From Polytrichum commune (taxonomy: Eukaryota > Streptophyta > Polytrichopsida > Polytrichales > Polytrichaceae), in assembly GCA_950295325.1 (NCBI GenBank), contig OX485806.1:38996001-39060000 (forward strand): DNA of 64,000 bases, in the 5' to 3' direction. A program made the translations under genes and the position numbers. Positions 46,800 through 58,739 of the stretch are shown here, in pieces. A model generated the notes under the pieces. That model saw only the letters and a program-made list of their open reading frames with translations. It had not been told where the DNA came from and did no database searches. Positions within the stretch are counted from its first letter, which is position 1. Each line of letters starts with the position of its first letter.

Positions 46800-49370
46800 C
46801 CTAAACCCTTACCTCCAAGATACTGTACCAATGTCCGAGTTGTTTCGCCCCGGCCCTCCCCTCCCCCCTCCCTCCCCAAAGGAATAATTTGGGCCCCACA
46901 GTTCTCTCTAGGGCCTAGGCTCACATTTTACTTAGCAGTCTCTGTACTATATTGTAAGCAGTGCCAGGCCTTTTGCAGCTCCAGCCACTATGTGCGTGCT
47001 GACTGCAGTATCCTTGTTAATGAAATAGAACTGGGTTGTCGTTTCGCGATCTTCTCAACATATCATTTTAGAATAACTGTTGTCAGTATAAAATGAGTTG
47101 ACTTAAGTGGATAGTGAATCTACTCTATAGAAGTTATGCATGGTAGCTAGCTAGCTAGCAAGCAAGCAAGGTTCTTCCAAATAAATAAATGAATAGCCAA
47201 CATCAGGCAATCTGACATGGATTTGGGCTTGTTGGTCTTACTATCCACTTGGTGCAAGGTGGGGTTTACTGCCTACCTTGCGGTGGGTGGGCACTTGGCT
47301 TCCTAGTACTTACCTAAGGTAGAGGGTGCTAAAACCAACACCCCATCCAAAACCAACACCTGTAAATGCCTCCCAATTGTCAACACTCTACAACCTTGAA
47401 CCGTACCCGAAGGTGTAGGAGTGTCTGGGCCCACGGAGTGACGGTTTTAGGTGTCATTAGTGGTGTCACCTCATAGCAGCCTCCACTACCTTCACGTAGG
47501 GTAGGTAACGGGCTTCAATCTATCTCGGGTTGGTTCAAGGTGGGATTAGGGTGGCTTGTCAATGCCTATTCTAGCCATTCTATTCACAACGCCAAGGAGG
47601 TAGGCCCACAAAGCACAAAAGGGCCATTTCCTGGGATGCAAAGGGGGTTGGTTCCCATGATGCAAGGTGATGGTTTTGCAAGCGAACCAAGTGGGATCAT
47701 GGAGGTAGCTGTGTGGCTTTGCATACCATTACTACTTGGGCTTTGATGTAGTTTGGGTCTAGTACCCAACTATGTTGTGTTGGTTCTAGGCAATGAAGGT
47801 GGGGGTCCTCATCATATGCAAGGTTGCCATACACGGGGCCTATGGATTGGTTTAAGGAAGCTAGTAGTTTTGACTTTGAATATTCATCAAATATTCAATT
47901 GAGACTAAAAATATTTTTTCTTTCTTGATACCTATGTTTAGCCCAAAGGCTAATATGAACATATATTTTATATATCAACCACATAGCCATATGTATGTGC
48001 AATAGCTTAAAGTATTGGTTTAAGCACCCTCTACCTTATCTAGTTTGTTCCTGCCAAGTAGAGAGAAGATTTCACAGTAGGAATCGAACCGCCAACCACT
48101 CCATCCGGAAATGGGTACCCCTTTTCTATCACCCGGTGGTTTGGGGTCATCTCGGACCTAAAGTTCTACCATATAGTTTGTTGTACGTATTTACTTCTCC
48201 TCCCTCATGGCCCAATAGTAGGTGCCAAGCATATACCGATCTATATATAATACATTATAGAACCCCCTCCTTGCCCATACTACACTAAATATTGCATTTA
48301 GTGTTACATGGTATTTTATGCCATTGTGGTAATCTTTTTAGTGAAACTTATGAAAAAGTTTACAAGTATTGACATCCCAACTTACTTTTAGTTCATCCAA
48401 GTTTAGACAAAATGTTGGAGTTACAAGTTCCTTCATGGAGTTGTACAACCTGGTCACCATCTACTCATTTAACAAAGTAAAGTGCTCTCCAAACCATGCA
48501 CGATAGTTACCTATCACAAAGCTCACAAACCCTTTTTTTAATTTTTTTATAAGGAATGACAAATTACGTTAGGTTACATTTTAGTGTTGGTAACACTACA
48601 TGGGCAATTTACAATTAGTGCTGAGCAAGATAATTAGAATTCGTGACGCTAAATACAATGTTTAGTGTAGTACATGATATCATGAGATGAGTAGGTAGCT
48701 ATGTACCTAGGACCTTCCTTTGTGACATTTATTTATTTATTTTAAGGAGGTCCCTTCTTTTCCATACTATTGCCTCCCATATGATGCTAATACCCCTACC
48801 CCTATGAACTGTTCAAAGGCAGGGGGGGAGGGAATGGCACAATCTCATATTGTGTGCACTAACTCATTAGCGTGAAGTGATACTTTTGTGACTTGCCATA
48901 TGAATTGGCTTTCACAATGTTCAGGGTGAACATGATAAGTGTAAGAAACACCTTTCCATTTCTAGAATGTCTTCAACAAGAAGTGCCTTACATAATTTAG
49001 AACTTCAAAGCAATCTCTAAATTGGCAGTGGAATTTACGCACATTCCAAAAAGAACTGCATTTCTTTTCCAAAAAGTTCCATTATGAGAAATTTTATGTA
49101 AAGTGCGCTTGTTGGGAACTAATATGTACACTCTTACCTTCAAAGTGGACAAAAATCATATGTGATTTGTGCTCTATTGGACCACATATCACCATTTTAA
49201 CGTCAAGGGAGAAGAAGGTTGAGTTCCTTAAGGCCAAGGACATGGCATCCTCCCCTCCTTGGTTGAAACCTCAAAGTTAGCTCGTAGGGGGGAATAGGTC
49301 TGCCCTCCCATACCGTACTCTTTGCATGCTTCCCACCTGTTGTATTAGAGTTATTGTAAAGTAAAGGAGA
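46800..49370 (+). repeat. 2.57-kb direct repeat, copy A
   Basis: Nearly collinear with 58740-60614, from CCTAAACCCTT to GTAAAGTAAAGGAG. Copy A has an additional roughly 735 bp (about 47300-48036) absent from copy B. It includes GCTAGCTAGCTAGC/AAGCAAGCAAGG runs, a minus-strand GGTTCGATTCC (exact RNA polymerase III B-box consensus) near 48085, and a MITE-A copy. Coding capacity is not convincing. Confidence 0.8.
48280..48673 (+). mobile_element. MITE-A family, copy 3
   Basis: Starts ACTACACTAAATATTGCATT and ends AAATACAATGTTTAGTGTAG. The inside matches 32811-33174 (CATTTTAGTGTTGGTAACAC, AATTTACAATTAGTGCTGAG). It lies within direct repeat copy A and is also present in copy B. Confidence 0.75.
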
Positions 49371-49379
49371 AAGTTTCTT

Positions 49380-50160
49380 CTCACAAGTCATACCAGCCAA
49401 CTTATATATCCTTTGCCGTTCGTTTTTGGGAGATCTGGGAAACCGCCGGAGTGGCTCGAGGGCATGAACGCTCGCAAGCCAGAGATGGCGATGCCCTTCC
49501 TCGCAAGCAAGCAAGCCATCTCTGTGCTGTCGAGCAGACAGACTCTCAGAGAAAGCCAGCAAAAAGAATGTGTCCCAGCAGCCACAAAAGCGAGAACCGA
49601 GAAAGCACCGAGAAACAAGAAGCAAGACGTAAGAAAGCACCAAGCCGCTACATCAAGAGGGATAACATTACCCAACCCAATACTCTTAACTCCGGCGCGG
49701 AGTTCAATGCGGCTCCGATACGGCTCCGGGGAGGTTCGGATGCCAACTCCGGTGGGTTCGGGTGGGTTGGGGCAAAAATTGCCCCCTATTTTTTGGATTG
49801 GGTGGGGCCTTACTTGATCTCATAAGGGGCCTCCTAGAGTAATTTGGGGCCGTAGAACCCAAATTTAGCAAAAAAAATCAAAAAAAGTCATCAAGGGACC
49901 AAAACGGGGAGGGCCAGAAAAATGGACCCACCGGAGCTGGCATCCGAACCTCCCCGGAGCCGCATCGGAGCCGCATCGAACTCCGCGCCGGAGTTAAGAG
50001 TATTGGGTTGGGTAATGTTAGGGCATCAAGAGGTCACTGAGGAGCTGGACCCAAACGAGAGAAGAAAAGAAAATCACATCTAGATCTAGGAGGTGAAGGA
50101 GGAGGAAGAGCATCAACACCAACATACACCACCAACACTAGGGTTTCACCCTTATTCATA
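49380..50160 (+). other. GC-richer segment inside the MULE interval, possibly captured host DNA
   Basis: Around a recent MITE (49661-50023), the sequence at 49410-49650 is GC-richer than other MULE-internal DNA and open in two + frames (for example FGRSGKPPEWLEGMNARKPEM). If the MITE is removed, one frame continues for about 30 further codons past the target site. Mutator-like elements often carry host gene fragments, but I could not match this to any family and it may be non-coding. Confidence 0.3.
49661..50023. mobile_element. GC-rich 363-bp MITE with about 95-bp TIRs and 10-bp target duplication
   Basis: 49663-49757 and 49927-50021 are near-perfect inverted repeats (TAACATTACCCAACCCAATA..., CTTAACTCCGGCGCGGAGTT...). 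An exact 10-bp duplication CATCAAGAGG flanks the unit (49651-49660 and 50024-50033). Long TIRs with a 9-10 bp duplication indicate a non-autonomous Mutator-type element. It is young and sits inside the older 9.9-kb MULE. Confidence 0.85.
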
Positions 50161-50759
50161 ACATGGGTGCTCATAAGCACCATTGCTTTGTGTGCTTACG
50201 CACACCACGATGCTCACCCATCAATGCTAACCTCCACAACCTACCCACCAAGCTATCACCCTCCAATGCCACCACGCATAATCTACCCACTAAATTATTG
50301 TCACTCAACCCCAACCCCAACAAGATACCCACCAAATTGTCACTCACGAATGCCAACCCATGTGTACATGACCAATGAAAGATCCATTTGCCCCATCCAC
50401 ACATGGAGGTTGAATATTCCTATTCACCTCAAAAGAACATTTTTTGCAAAATACGATCCTCTCTTCTGTAAGCATGATTTTGTGGGTGCCACAAGCAATA
50501 CAAGTTTTTTTTTCAGTTTTGATAAGTGGAGTCGACTATGTTTCTTTGCCACATATTGACGTTGATGGCTCTCAAAATTGGCATCTGGTCGAGGAAATTG
50601 AAGTTCTACAAGTAACGTCATTATAGTAGATGACTCACTAATATTATAATTTTTTTGTTTTTGGCACATTACATCAAAGCCTTGTCCATATCACATTCTT
50701 TTGTTGAGTCTCTATGTTACTTCTGGCACGTGACATAGAGCTTGTTGGTGGCCGAGATA

Positions 50760-53380
50760 TCATTTTTTTCACTAAAACCATCTATTTTATTAATTTTAAA
50801 CTTTGCTCATGAAATAAGTTTTTTTGATCAATGGATAATGCTCCAATGTTTAAGCTCGGCAATGATTTTTCAAGATTTTCAACCTCCTTATAGAAATCAA
50901 CATCATCATTGATTGTCTCAAGGGTTCTCATAATCCTTATTTTTTTTACAATGGATGATAGTTTTTCATAGATTGCATTGTATATGCAAAAAGTATCCTC
51001 TTCTATAACACCCCGTACATTGTAGTAGCTAAGGTCAACAATCTTTTTGAAGGCCAACATATGTTTGCGTCTTGGTTGAATATCGGTACAATCACATTGT
51101 TCAGACGCCATTGACATTGTGTACCATAAATCCTCTTTAGTTTGAGACCGCATTTCAAATACTAAACCAAATATGTCCACTTCATGAAGAACTTGAGAAG
51201 GATCTTCCAAATCTTTTTCATAAATCTTTTGAATTTTTTTGTAGTTTGTTGGTGTGGGATTTGGTAGATCCATGAAGAGAATCTTTTTCCGATACACTTA
51301 TCTTTTGTCGTTCTTTATAATGCTTAATCAAAGTCATACCCCCATTCATTCTTCATTCAATCTTAGGCCACCGATAATAGCTAAAACTAGCTCGTCCAAC
51401 CTATGATTGACTCTCTTTTTTGGCAATAATGTGTATTTGATGAAATACCACATTCTTTCTACAAGGTTGGCGGTGTCAACAAACCCATGGGGAAACAATT
51501 TTTCAAATCTAGTCCAAATTGTTCTACAATAATAATTTTGGCATGCCCAACCTACATTCATGTATCTCATAACAACTACAATATGTTCATAATCTTCTTT
51601 GAATGTATTGTTGTTTTTTTAAAATTCTATTTTGGACTTTGCATCCATCAATATACACATTGTTTTATATAATTAATCTTTTTTATTTTCTTAAACTTTA
51701 GGTAGAAGATTTTCACCCATGGTTTTTTTGTATGAAAATTACCTAACAAAAGATAACATTTTATTTGTGTCCCTCACACAAGAACAACAATGTGGATCCA
51801 TTTGAATAACAGCTTTATAAGAATCATACTTTATTTTATTTATGTCAATAACAATTGCATTGGGACAGATGTCTCCCAAAACCTCAAATATTTTTCTCAT
51901 TTTCAATTGTAAAGCAATACTCTCATGTCCATTATTTTTAGAATTAGAACATAACATCATAAACATAAGCATTCAAATGCCTTCATTGTTAGGACATACA
52001 ACTCCAAATAATGGCATGTTGTATTGGTTAATCTTGAATGTTGAATCAACTGCCCATGCTGAATTTGGTATCAACTTCTTTGCAAGCTGTAATATATAGT
52101 CATCCATCATATTAAGAATAAATAATCATTTGTAAGGATCTACATTGCATGGATCATATTTTTAAAAATATAATATTTTTTTCCTCCCAATGAAAAATGT
52201 AAGCATATACGTTTGTCCAATCATCTCGTGATATCACGTTCGGCACTTGGAGATTTCATGCAATGTTTCCAACATCTTTTGAGGCAAGTCGAAATTGAAA
52301 AGAAACTTGTTCATGAGGAGGTGCAACTTCACTTAAAAACATTCTTCTCCATCTTAATGCCAAAAAAATAGCATGTTCTTTAAGGGTTGTCAAACTTTCT
52401 TCACAATAATAAATGGCTTAAAGATGTATTGGAAGGAAGAGGTACTTAACATCAGATCTTGGTTCATGTCCGGTGTGGAGTCTTAACTATAGTTTAGTTT
52501 GAGGACCTTTGATTTTCTCCACATCCAAGGACAAATTTGCATCCATCTCTTCTACATTTAGTTCTACCACCTTCAAAACAAATTCACACCCGCAATGCTT
52601 TGAAACAAATTGTTCATGTGTGATTACACTTTGTAAATTGGATTTTTGTTGACCTCGACAGTATACCGTACCTCAATAGCATCGGTACAAAGTGACAATT
52701 GTCTTTAATTGTTTTGCATTTATGTTCCAACTTTTGAACTTAACTAAGTTCACTTGTAGTCTAATATGATGTTTTGGATGACACTTTCTAACTCTTGCAT
52801 AGGATCTTCAAATTGAAGACTATACAAGCATCTTGTACATTTTTTTGGTGAAAGATTTGTCAGAATTTTTTCCTTAACTTTCTTAGATACTCAATGTGGA
52901 AATTAACATATATACTCCTTGATGTATTCCTATGGGATTCCATGCGATTGTTGCCCGATCATCTACCCTTTTTCTTCTAATTGTGCTGCAATTGCATTGT
53001 TTTCATATACAATCATGCACATATTGCACAATATATCCCCACTCTTCAAACCATGGTAGTCTCAAAGTGGGACTCTTCTTGTTGCAAAGACGAAACTCCC
53101 CAAGAAGTTGAAGTTGTTTGGTCAACTATTTCCACTTTCTTAAAATTACTTGATACATCACCAAGTATGCATCTTCACCATCTTGAAAAGTAGGATTTAC
53201 AGCAGTAATCATATCGGCGAATGATGTAAAATTATGCTTAAGGGACTCAACTATCAATATGTATGATTTTTTTGTGAAAGCATAATATTTATCTGGAATA
53301 AACCACATTGGATTTACATGTTTTGATGTTGGTTGAGTGGATTTATCATATTCTATTTTTTTAATTATTATTATCAAATT
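50760..53380 (-). pseudogene. Decayed Mutator-like (MULE) transposase with SWIM region
   Basis: Reading the minus strand in order, broken frames give an N-terminal piece (VNPTFQDGEDAYLVMYQ; 53377-53126) and the first catalytic Asp region AWAVDSTFKINQYNMPLFGV (Asp codon 52047-52045). MFMMLCSNS...GHESIAL then PNAIVIDINKIKYDS carries the second Asp (51846-51844), then comes FPHGFVDTANLVERMWYFIK...VNHRLDELV (51570-51346). A SWIM-like EQCDCTDIQPRRKHMLAF follows near 51110-51050. Spacing of the two Asp residues (about 67 codons) fits MULE DDE transposases. Multiple frameshifts and stops, and a SWIM motif whose third Cys seems replaced, show it is inactive. This is the best evidence for the identity of the 9.9-kb element. 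Confidence 0.7.
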
Positions 53381-54017
53381 CAGATTCCAAATTATTCTTT
53401 CAGTATTCTAGAGCATATTTGAAAGTACGAAGCATGTTCTTCATGTTTGAACGAATATCTATACAATTAAATTATACGTTAGATTGCTCAAATACAATAC
53501 AAATTGGTCTCAAAGTTTGAAAGAGAAATACAAATTTATATTACTTTAAAACATGAATCCTTTGGTGATCACATATATAAACTATCATACTTTAAGTCAA
53601 AGTAAAATATATACACATTCAAGCTTTCACTTAATATAAATCGTATGCACAATCAAAATTCCACCTTAAGTGAAAAAAACAATCTTTTAATTTTTTTAAA
53701 AAATAAGAAATTCTATCAAATTATCAAAAAAAACATTTATTGGAAAATCTTATTGCACAATATGGTATCCTATTGTGAAATCCATCATTCAACAGAAAAT
53801 AAAATCGTATGAAGTTAATTTATGGTTATAATATTTTGTAATCTCATTTAAACCTCAAAAATAATTAATGACTCATTGATATGACCATAGCAAATATCAT
53901 GTGAAGTTAGAAATATCAAAAATATTTTAATGAACTTATCACTAGTTCAATAGATGTCACCTAATCTCAATCGAATTTATAATATCAAGATGATTCATAA
54001 AGTTTCTTTTCATTGCA

Positions 54018-54780
54018 ATCAACTAAACCTTGATGATGCATTGTTCCTTGAGGTGTTTTCCAAAGATTTTATTTTAATTTATTTGAAAAGTGTGTCATAT
54101 GAATATTTCTTTGTGTTGGTCTTTCGAATTCCTAATCTTAGGCTCATACAGTTGTCCAAATTGAGGAATAGCCAAGGAGATGGTCGCAGGAGCAACTTTT
54201 TATGACATACTTGGTAACACTGAGAACAAATTTCTAATTCGATCAATCATAGTAATAAATTAGATATTCTACTTCAGTTTGGAGTACAATATAATATACG
54301 AAAATAAATCTCTCAAAAAAATGAAAGGAACATTGTGATAATGATCCTCCAAAAGGGGGAAAATCCATATCTTGAGGTCAAAAAACTATTTGTCGATGCA
54401 TTATTCCGTAAGATGTTCATCCAATCATGTAATTTCTCTTAAATTTTCCATTAGAATATTAGTTTGTGCTGGTCCTTTAAATTCCTAACTTAGGTTTATA
54501 GATTCGTCCAAATCGAAAAAGAGCCAAACAATGGTATCATGAGCACTTTTTGACGACCTACTTTGTAGCATTGAAAACAAATTGCTAATTTCATCAATGA
54601 AGAAAATAAATTACAAATTTTGCTTCATTTGGGAATACACTATAATGTACAAAAAGCCAACTTTCAAAAGATTGAAAAGAACGTTGTCAAAATAACCCTA
54701 AAAATGAGAAAAAAATCATTTCTCGAGGTCGACTAAATTGTGGCAATGCATTGTTCTTTGAGATTTAAAGACAAATGTAC
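54018..54780. repeat. Diverged tandem repeat, about 360-bp period
   Basis: Two units (54018-54390 and about 54390-54740) and the start of a third share GATGCATT(G/A)TTCC near their starts, then CTTAGG(C/T)T(C/T)ATA, AGCA(A/C)CTTTTT and TTGAGGTC. They lie between the transposase remnant and the right arm of the MULE, a typical place for subterminal repeats. Confidence 0.6.
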
Positions 54781-55103
54781 TTTCACTTGAGATTTTATAG
54801 TTTTGCATGTCAAATCCGATGTTGAGAAACAAAGTGACAACCTTTATGACTCATGATAGTTAACAAGAAAAAACATTTCATGTGCCTAATTTGGTTACTT
54901 ATCTTAATTGGACACCTATATTTGAATGGTATGCGGTGCGGTGCGGTGTGATGAGGCCTTAAAAATGGATACCAAGAAGACACATGTCCGAAACAATTGG
55001 ATAACCATTTTAAGCTCAATAGTCAACCAGGTTGTTTTTGTGTGTGTATGGATGAGGGGGATGACCATACAATGAGCGTGGAAAACCTATTCTTTGATAA
55101 TGA

Positions 55104-55684
55104 TATCTTTGTTCATACGAGCTCCAAAATTATGAGGAAAGTGGATGCAACTTTGATTTAGATTTGCTAACCATCTTGTGCTAATCGCGTGTTCCATACC
55201 CTAAGAGACGCGGGCTAGTCGAAGAAGAAGTAACCATTTAAGACCCGTCCACCTTGTCTTGTGGCGCTGCAAGTTCCCCTAGTGTGGCCACATATCCGTC
55301 TTATACTATGATCGGGGAGAACCGGAAGTTATTTATAGATGAACCGGTTGGATTTGAGAAATAATTGGTTGAAGTTCAAGACTGCAGGAAAACTAATGAT
55401 CATTTTAGAGGGATTTATAGAATATACCCCAATTTAATAAAAGAAAACTAGAGGATGTCAACGTGCCACCGGTTGGACTTGCAAACACTAAGATCTCAAC
55501 CAATTTTGCCCAAAAATCTCCCCGATCATTGGTCTTATATACAATCGGGCAACAAGCCGGGCAAACGTTTAGGTGACCTAAAAAGTTGAAATGTGGTTTG
55601 AATCCTGTGCATAGAGAGAGGACGACTTAGATTGGCTTGCCCTCCATCCTTGGCCGGCTTTATGCCTCAACTAGGGACTTGGGG
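55104..55684. repeat. Right arm of the long inverted repeat
   Basis: Inverted match to 45774-46388, from GTTCATACGAGCTCC at the inner end to GCCTCAACTAGGGACTTGG at the outer end, including the embedded E1 copy at 55306-55531. Confidence 0.8.
55306..55531 (+). mobile_element. E1-family MITE, copy 4, inside the right arm
   Basis: Starts CTATGATCGGGGAGAACCGG and ends TCTCCCCGATCATTG. GTCTTATA lies on both sides (55298-55305 and 55532-55539), the complement of the duplication around copy 3. Confidence 0.78.
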
Positions 55685-55735
55685 CCCCACACTCATTCAT
55701 CGTCACTCCTCTTAATTATGAATCTATATATTCAC

Positions 55736-56492
55736 TATAGTCTAACCTCATTATTACGACACTCATTTATACGACACCCTCGACATTATGACACATTTTA
55801 GCGAGACCAAACTTTTTAGTTCAAAACTCCATCTTCTATTCGACTACGACACTCGATAATGCAACATTTAAAATCTCCATTTTGTCATATTAAAGAAGTA
55901 GTTAATGCTGGAATTCCTTTCATCTATGTTATGTACATCTAAAATACATCCATTTTCACTTGGGATCTTCACTTATCATTGGGAACTTAATGAGAATTAG
56001 GGTTACCAGTGTGGAATGGACATGGTTAGGGTTAAAGTGGCCTCTTGCCTAGTATGTTGCCTTGTACATGGGTGAACGCCATGCTAAACGTCATGCATCA
56101 TTGTTGTTTAGTTTCTTATTAAAGAAGTCTTCATATTTTGGTGTTAATGAAATTATTAGTTTTCAAAATTTAATAGGGAATTTAGATAAGATGACAGTTG
56201 CTAACTTGGGTAGGCAACACCATAGACCTTTAGACTCCTATTGCAAGAGTTCTTGAGAATATTTGTATTTTTTGGAATTATAAGATATTATTTCATACCA
56301 TCTATATTACTCAAACTTGTTGTATATATATTTAAGCTCATATTACTTATGTTTTCATATCCCCTCAATAATACGACAACTTCCCGCCATTTGTCATATT
56401 AATGAGAAGACGACATCTCGATAATACGACTTTTTTGTGTTTCCCAAACGTGTCATACTAAAGAGGGAGAACAATACATTTTAGTATAGAAG
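55736..56492. mobile_element. Possible pogo/Tc1-mariner-type remnant
   Basis: The left end CTATAGTCTAACCTCATTATT plus ACGACACTC and the right end (complement) CTATACTAAAATG... share CGTATTA/ATTACGAC and GACAC motifs in inverted order, reminiscent of the 'TCGAACCTCGATAATACG' style of pogo-like termini. The 65-codon frame at 56062-56256 is not recognisable. Assignment is tentative. Confidence 0.3.
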
Positions 56493-56585
56493 GGGAGAAT
56501 TTTTTGAGCGTACTAATGGCAAGCGTCATTTGTGTGCACTTTGGTCAACTTGTAGACCATTGTGCATCATAGGCATGCACAGTGG
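56490..56585 (+). repeat. R2-family fragment
   Basis: GCGTACTAATGGCAAGCGTC and ACTTTGGTCAACTTGTAGACC, then CATAGGCATGCAC, match 36415-36490 inside the R2 element. Confidence 0.6.
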
Positions 56586-57009
56586 TGATTTTTCACAAGG
56601 TCCCTAACATGTCTAGGGACATGTTCATAAAAAAAACATTTCCAGTGGACGGGTTCTTAGAAAATGAACCAGTTTTGGGACATGTCAAATTCACTTTGGA
56701 CGGGTTCTAAAAATAACATTTTTTATTTAAAAAATCCAAAAAAATAAAATGGTACGAATATCAATTACATTATATCATATATGACATGTGAATATAAGCA
56801 TAATGCAATCAAATCACTAATACCCAATCAAAATATCAATCTTGAAGTGCTTGATTCACCTACATACATTAATTCATCAACCACAAAATTTAGAACATTT
56901 TTAACATAATTATAATTCAAAGATTATAATTGAAGATAAACTTAGTAATTGAATATGAATTAGTATATATAATAAACATGTTCAAAATTTTAAAAATAAA
57001 GAGCTATTT

Positions 57010-57480
57010 ATCCTTCAAAGAAGTGGATGAATTCTCCTATCCTTCATGTTTCTCCAAACAAGCATCATTGCATTCCAATTGATGTTTTCAACTGGAATAT
57101 TTGCACATCAAATGCACATCAAAGCACCTAGGGTATCTAACTTCAACTTACTACGTAGATGACTTTTGATAAGGTTTTGTTTAGAAAAACCCCTCTCACA
57201 TATTGCAGTGCTCACTGGAATCACCATAACTCTTCTCCACAAGTTATTCAAATCAGGCCAATTGATTGACCACTCTGGAGTGGTACATGCAAACTCCCAA
57301 GCTTAAAATAAAGACTCATTTGGGATCATCTCTCTCATGGTCTCCACAATCTCCAAACACTCACCCTGACACCGATCTTGTTCTTCTTCAGAAGTCTAAA
57401 ACTTCACAAACAACCTTTCCAATCACTCTTCAATACTACGAGTCCTCTCATCATCATTTGCTGGATAGAGATTGGGATTA
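57010..57480 (-). pseudogene. hAT transposase C-terminal dimerisation-domain remnant
   Basis: The minus strand reads PDLNNLWRRVMVIPVSTAIC, continuing ERGFSKQNLIKSHLRSKLKLDTLGALM and, after a stop, NWNAMMLVWRNMKDRR. This matches the hAT C-terminal block (LW..... VPVSTA.CERGFS..N.IK..LR..L...L..LM). The upstream part of the transposase is mostly destroyed, with recognisable bits such as WRRTRSVSG. CAGTGGTGATTTTTCACAAGG near 56580 could be part of a terminal repeat, but its partner was not found. Confidence 0.6.
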
Positions 57481-57659
57481 AAGAGCTTGCATGCATTGAA
57501 GATGCCTAAATTTGCAAACTTGTTATTCAATGCATCCACCACCCTTTGTACATATTATGTCCCAATGAATTTGCACATTTCAATTGTACCATATTCACTT
57601 GAATTTTTTAATTGCAAACACTAGGATCTCAACTCACTTAACTTACTTAGTTGGCATGG

Positions 57660-57990
57660 TTGAATCAAGAGGGAATTTTTTACATTCAAGCTACAAGCAA
57701 TTACGGATTGGTTGGACAAAAGTTTCAAAGATGTTTAGTCAATGATCACTTAGAATCACACCTTAAAAATGAAATACGAGAATTTATAAGTTTTAACTAA
57801 GATAATTAGAGTATAATGTATTAGCATGACGAGTTGTGAGAGGGCATTTTCAGTCTAGAATTACATTAAGACCAAATAAAGAAATAGAATGTTAACAAAT
57901 AATTTGGAGAGTGTTTTGCGAGTTGCTTTAGAAGGACCAATTGAAGATTGTCATAAAATCATTAATAAAGTCATAGGAATATAGAAAAAT
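57660..57990 (+). pseudogene. Second hAT transposase C-terminal remnant, opposite strand
   Basis: The + strand reads SMTSCERAFSV, stop, NYIKTK, stop, RNRMLTNNLESVLRVALEGP, then IEDCHKIINKVIGI. This is again the hAT dimerisation block (TSCERAFS..N.IKT..RN.L...L...L). It differs in sequence from the neighbour at 57010-57480, so two lineages of hAT decayed here. Confidence 0.55.
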
Positions 57991-58739
57991 AACACCAAAT
58001 TTAAGTATTTATTCTCTCACTTTGAACGGTATCTATGTGGAGTTATTGGTTCCGAAAGAAGGTAACAATTTGTTGTGATTTGTGCATGAAATTTAAATTA
58101 TTGTATTGGTGGTTATTTGTACTAACCTAAACCCCTCTTGCCTCAATGGTTTTAAATCGTCTAAGTATGTAGGAAGATCATGAATGTGTTTTTTTTTTAT
58201 TAGAACATGTGAATTCATTCTTAGATTAAGGAAATTTATTGTTGAGAATTTGTATTTTATTGCATGACATGTGTATAAGAATATGTGTGTAAGATGAATT
58301 TGTTGATCTGTGTAGTCATAAAGTCTTTGAAGCCATTGGTGGTTTGAAGGGTTGTAAATCCTTAGCCCCCCACCGGGTGGGGATCCTTGAACCAGGTTCA
58401 ACTCGTGTTAAAAATAAATTAAATATTTTGGTAAGGGAATGTAATTTAGTTGAGAAAAATATGAAACCAAGCAAAATATAATTTAAATATAATTTTTACC
58501 AGCCGGTTTTTTTCACACCCAGATTTCTTACTGGACGTTTTTTTACAACTGGATTTTTTTACTGACACATTTTTTTTACACTTGGCTTTCAACCGAGGTA
58601 AAATACCAAGTGTGAGAAAAGAACCGGATGAACTTGATGGATCCAACCCAAACCGACAAATATTATGTAATAACCGGTTGGGGGCCCATTTTAATTCGTT
58701 ATTAGAGGCTTTGTGTGAAAAATCTTCCCGAACAATGTG

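Larger units (their letters stand above)
45774..55684 (-). mobile_element. Old Mutator-like element (about 9.9 kb) with 0.6-kb terminal inverted repeats
   Basis: Left arm 45774-46388 is the inverted counterpart of right arm 55104-55684. Shared outer sequence includes GTTGAGGCAT.AAGCCGGCC and GCAAGCCAATCTAAGTCGTC; shared inner sequence includes GCGCCACAAGACAAGGTGGA and AAGTTGCATCCACTTTCCTC. Each arm contains a copy of the E1 MITE. The interval encloses a decayed minus-strand MULE transposase (50760-53380), a 363-bp MITE with a 10-bp duplication, a MITE-A copy and most of the 2.57-kb direct repeat. Long TIRs plus MULE transposase support Mutator-like identity. No outer target duplication could be defined, because the left flank is low-complexity. 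Confidence 0.6.

Noticed and set aside
48061-48120. A tRNA gene on the minus strand (exact GGTTCGATTCC)
   Set aside because: Only the B box is present. There is no properly spaced A box, and the arms do not fold into a cloverleaf. The duplicate near 59320 shows it belongs to a repeat.
53954-54205. 83-codon + strand frame
   Set aside because: It lies in the diverged 360-bp tandem repeat, and the equivalent frame is broken in the second unit.
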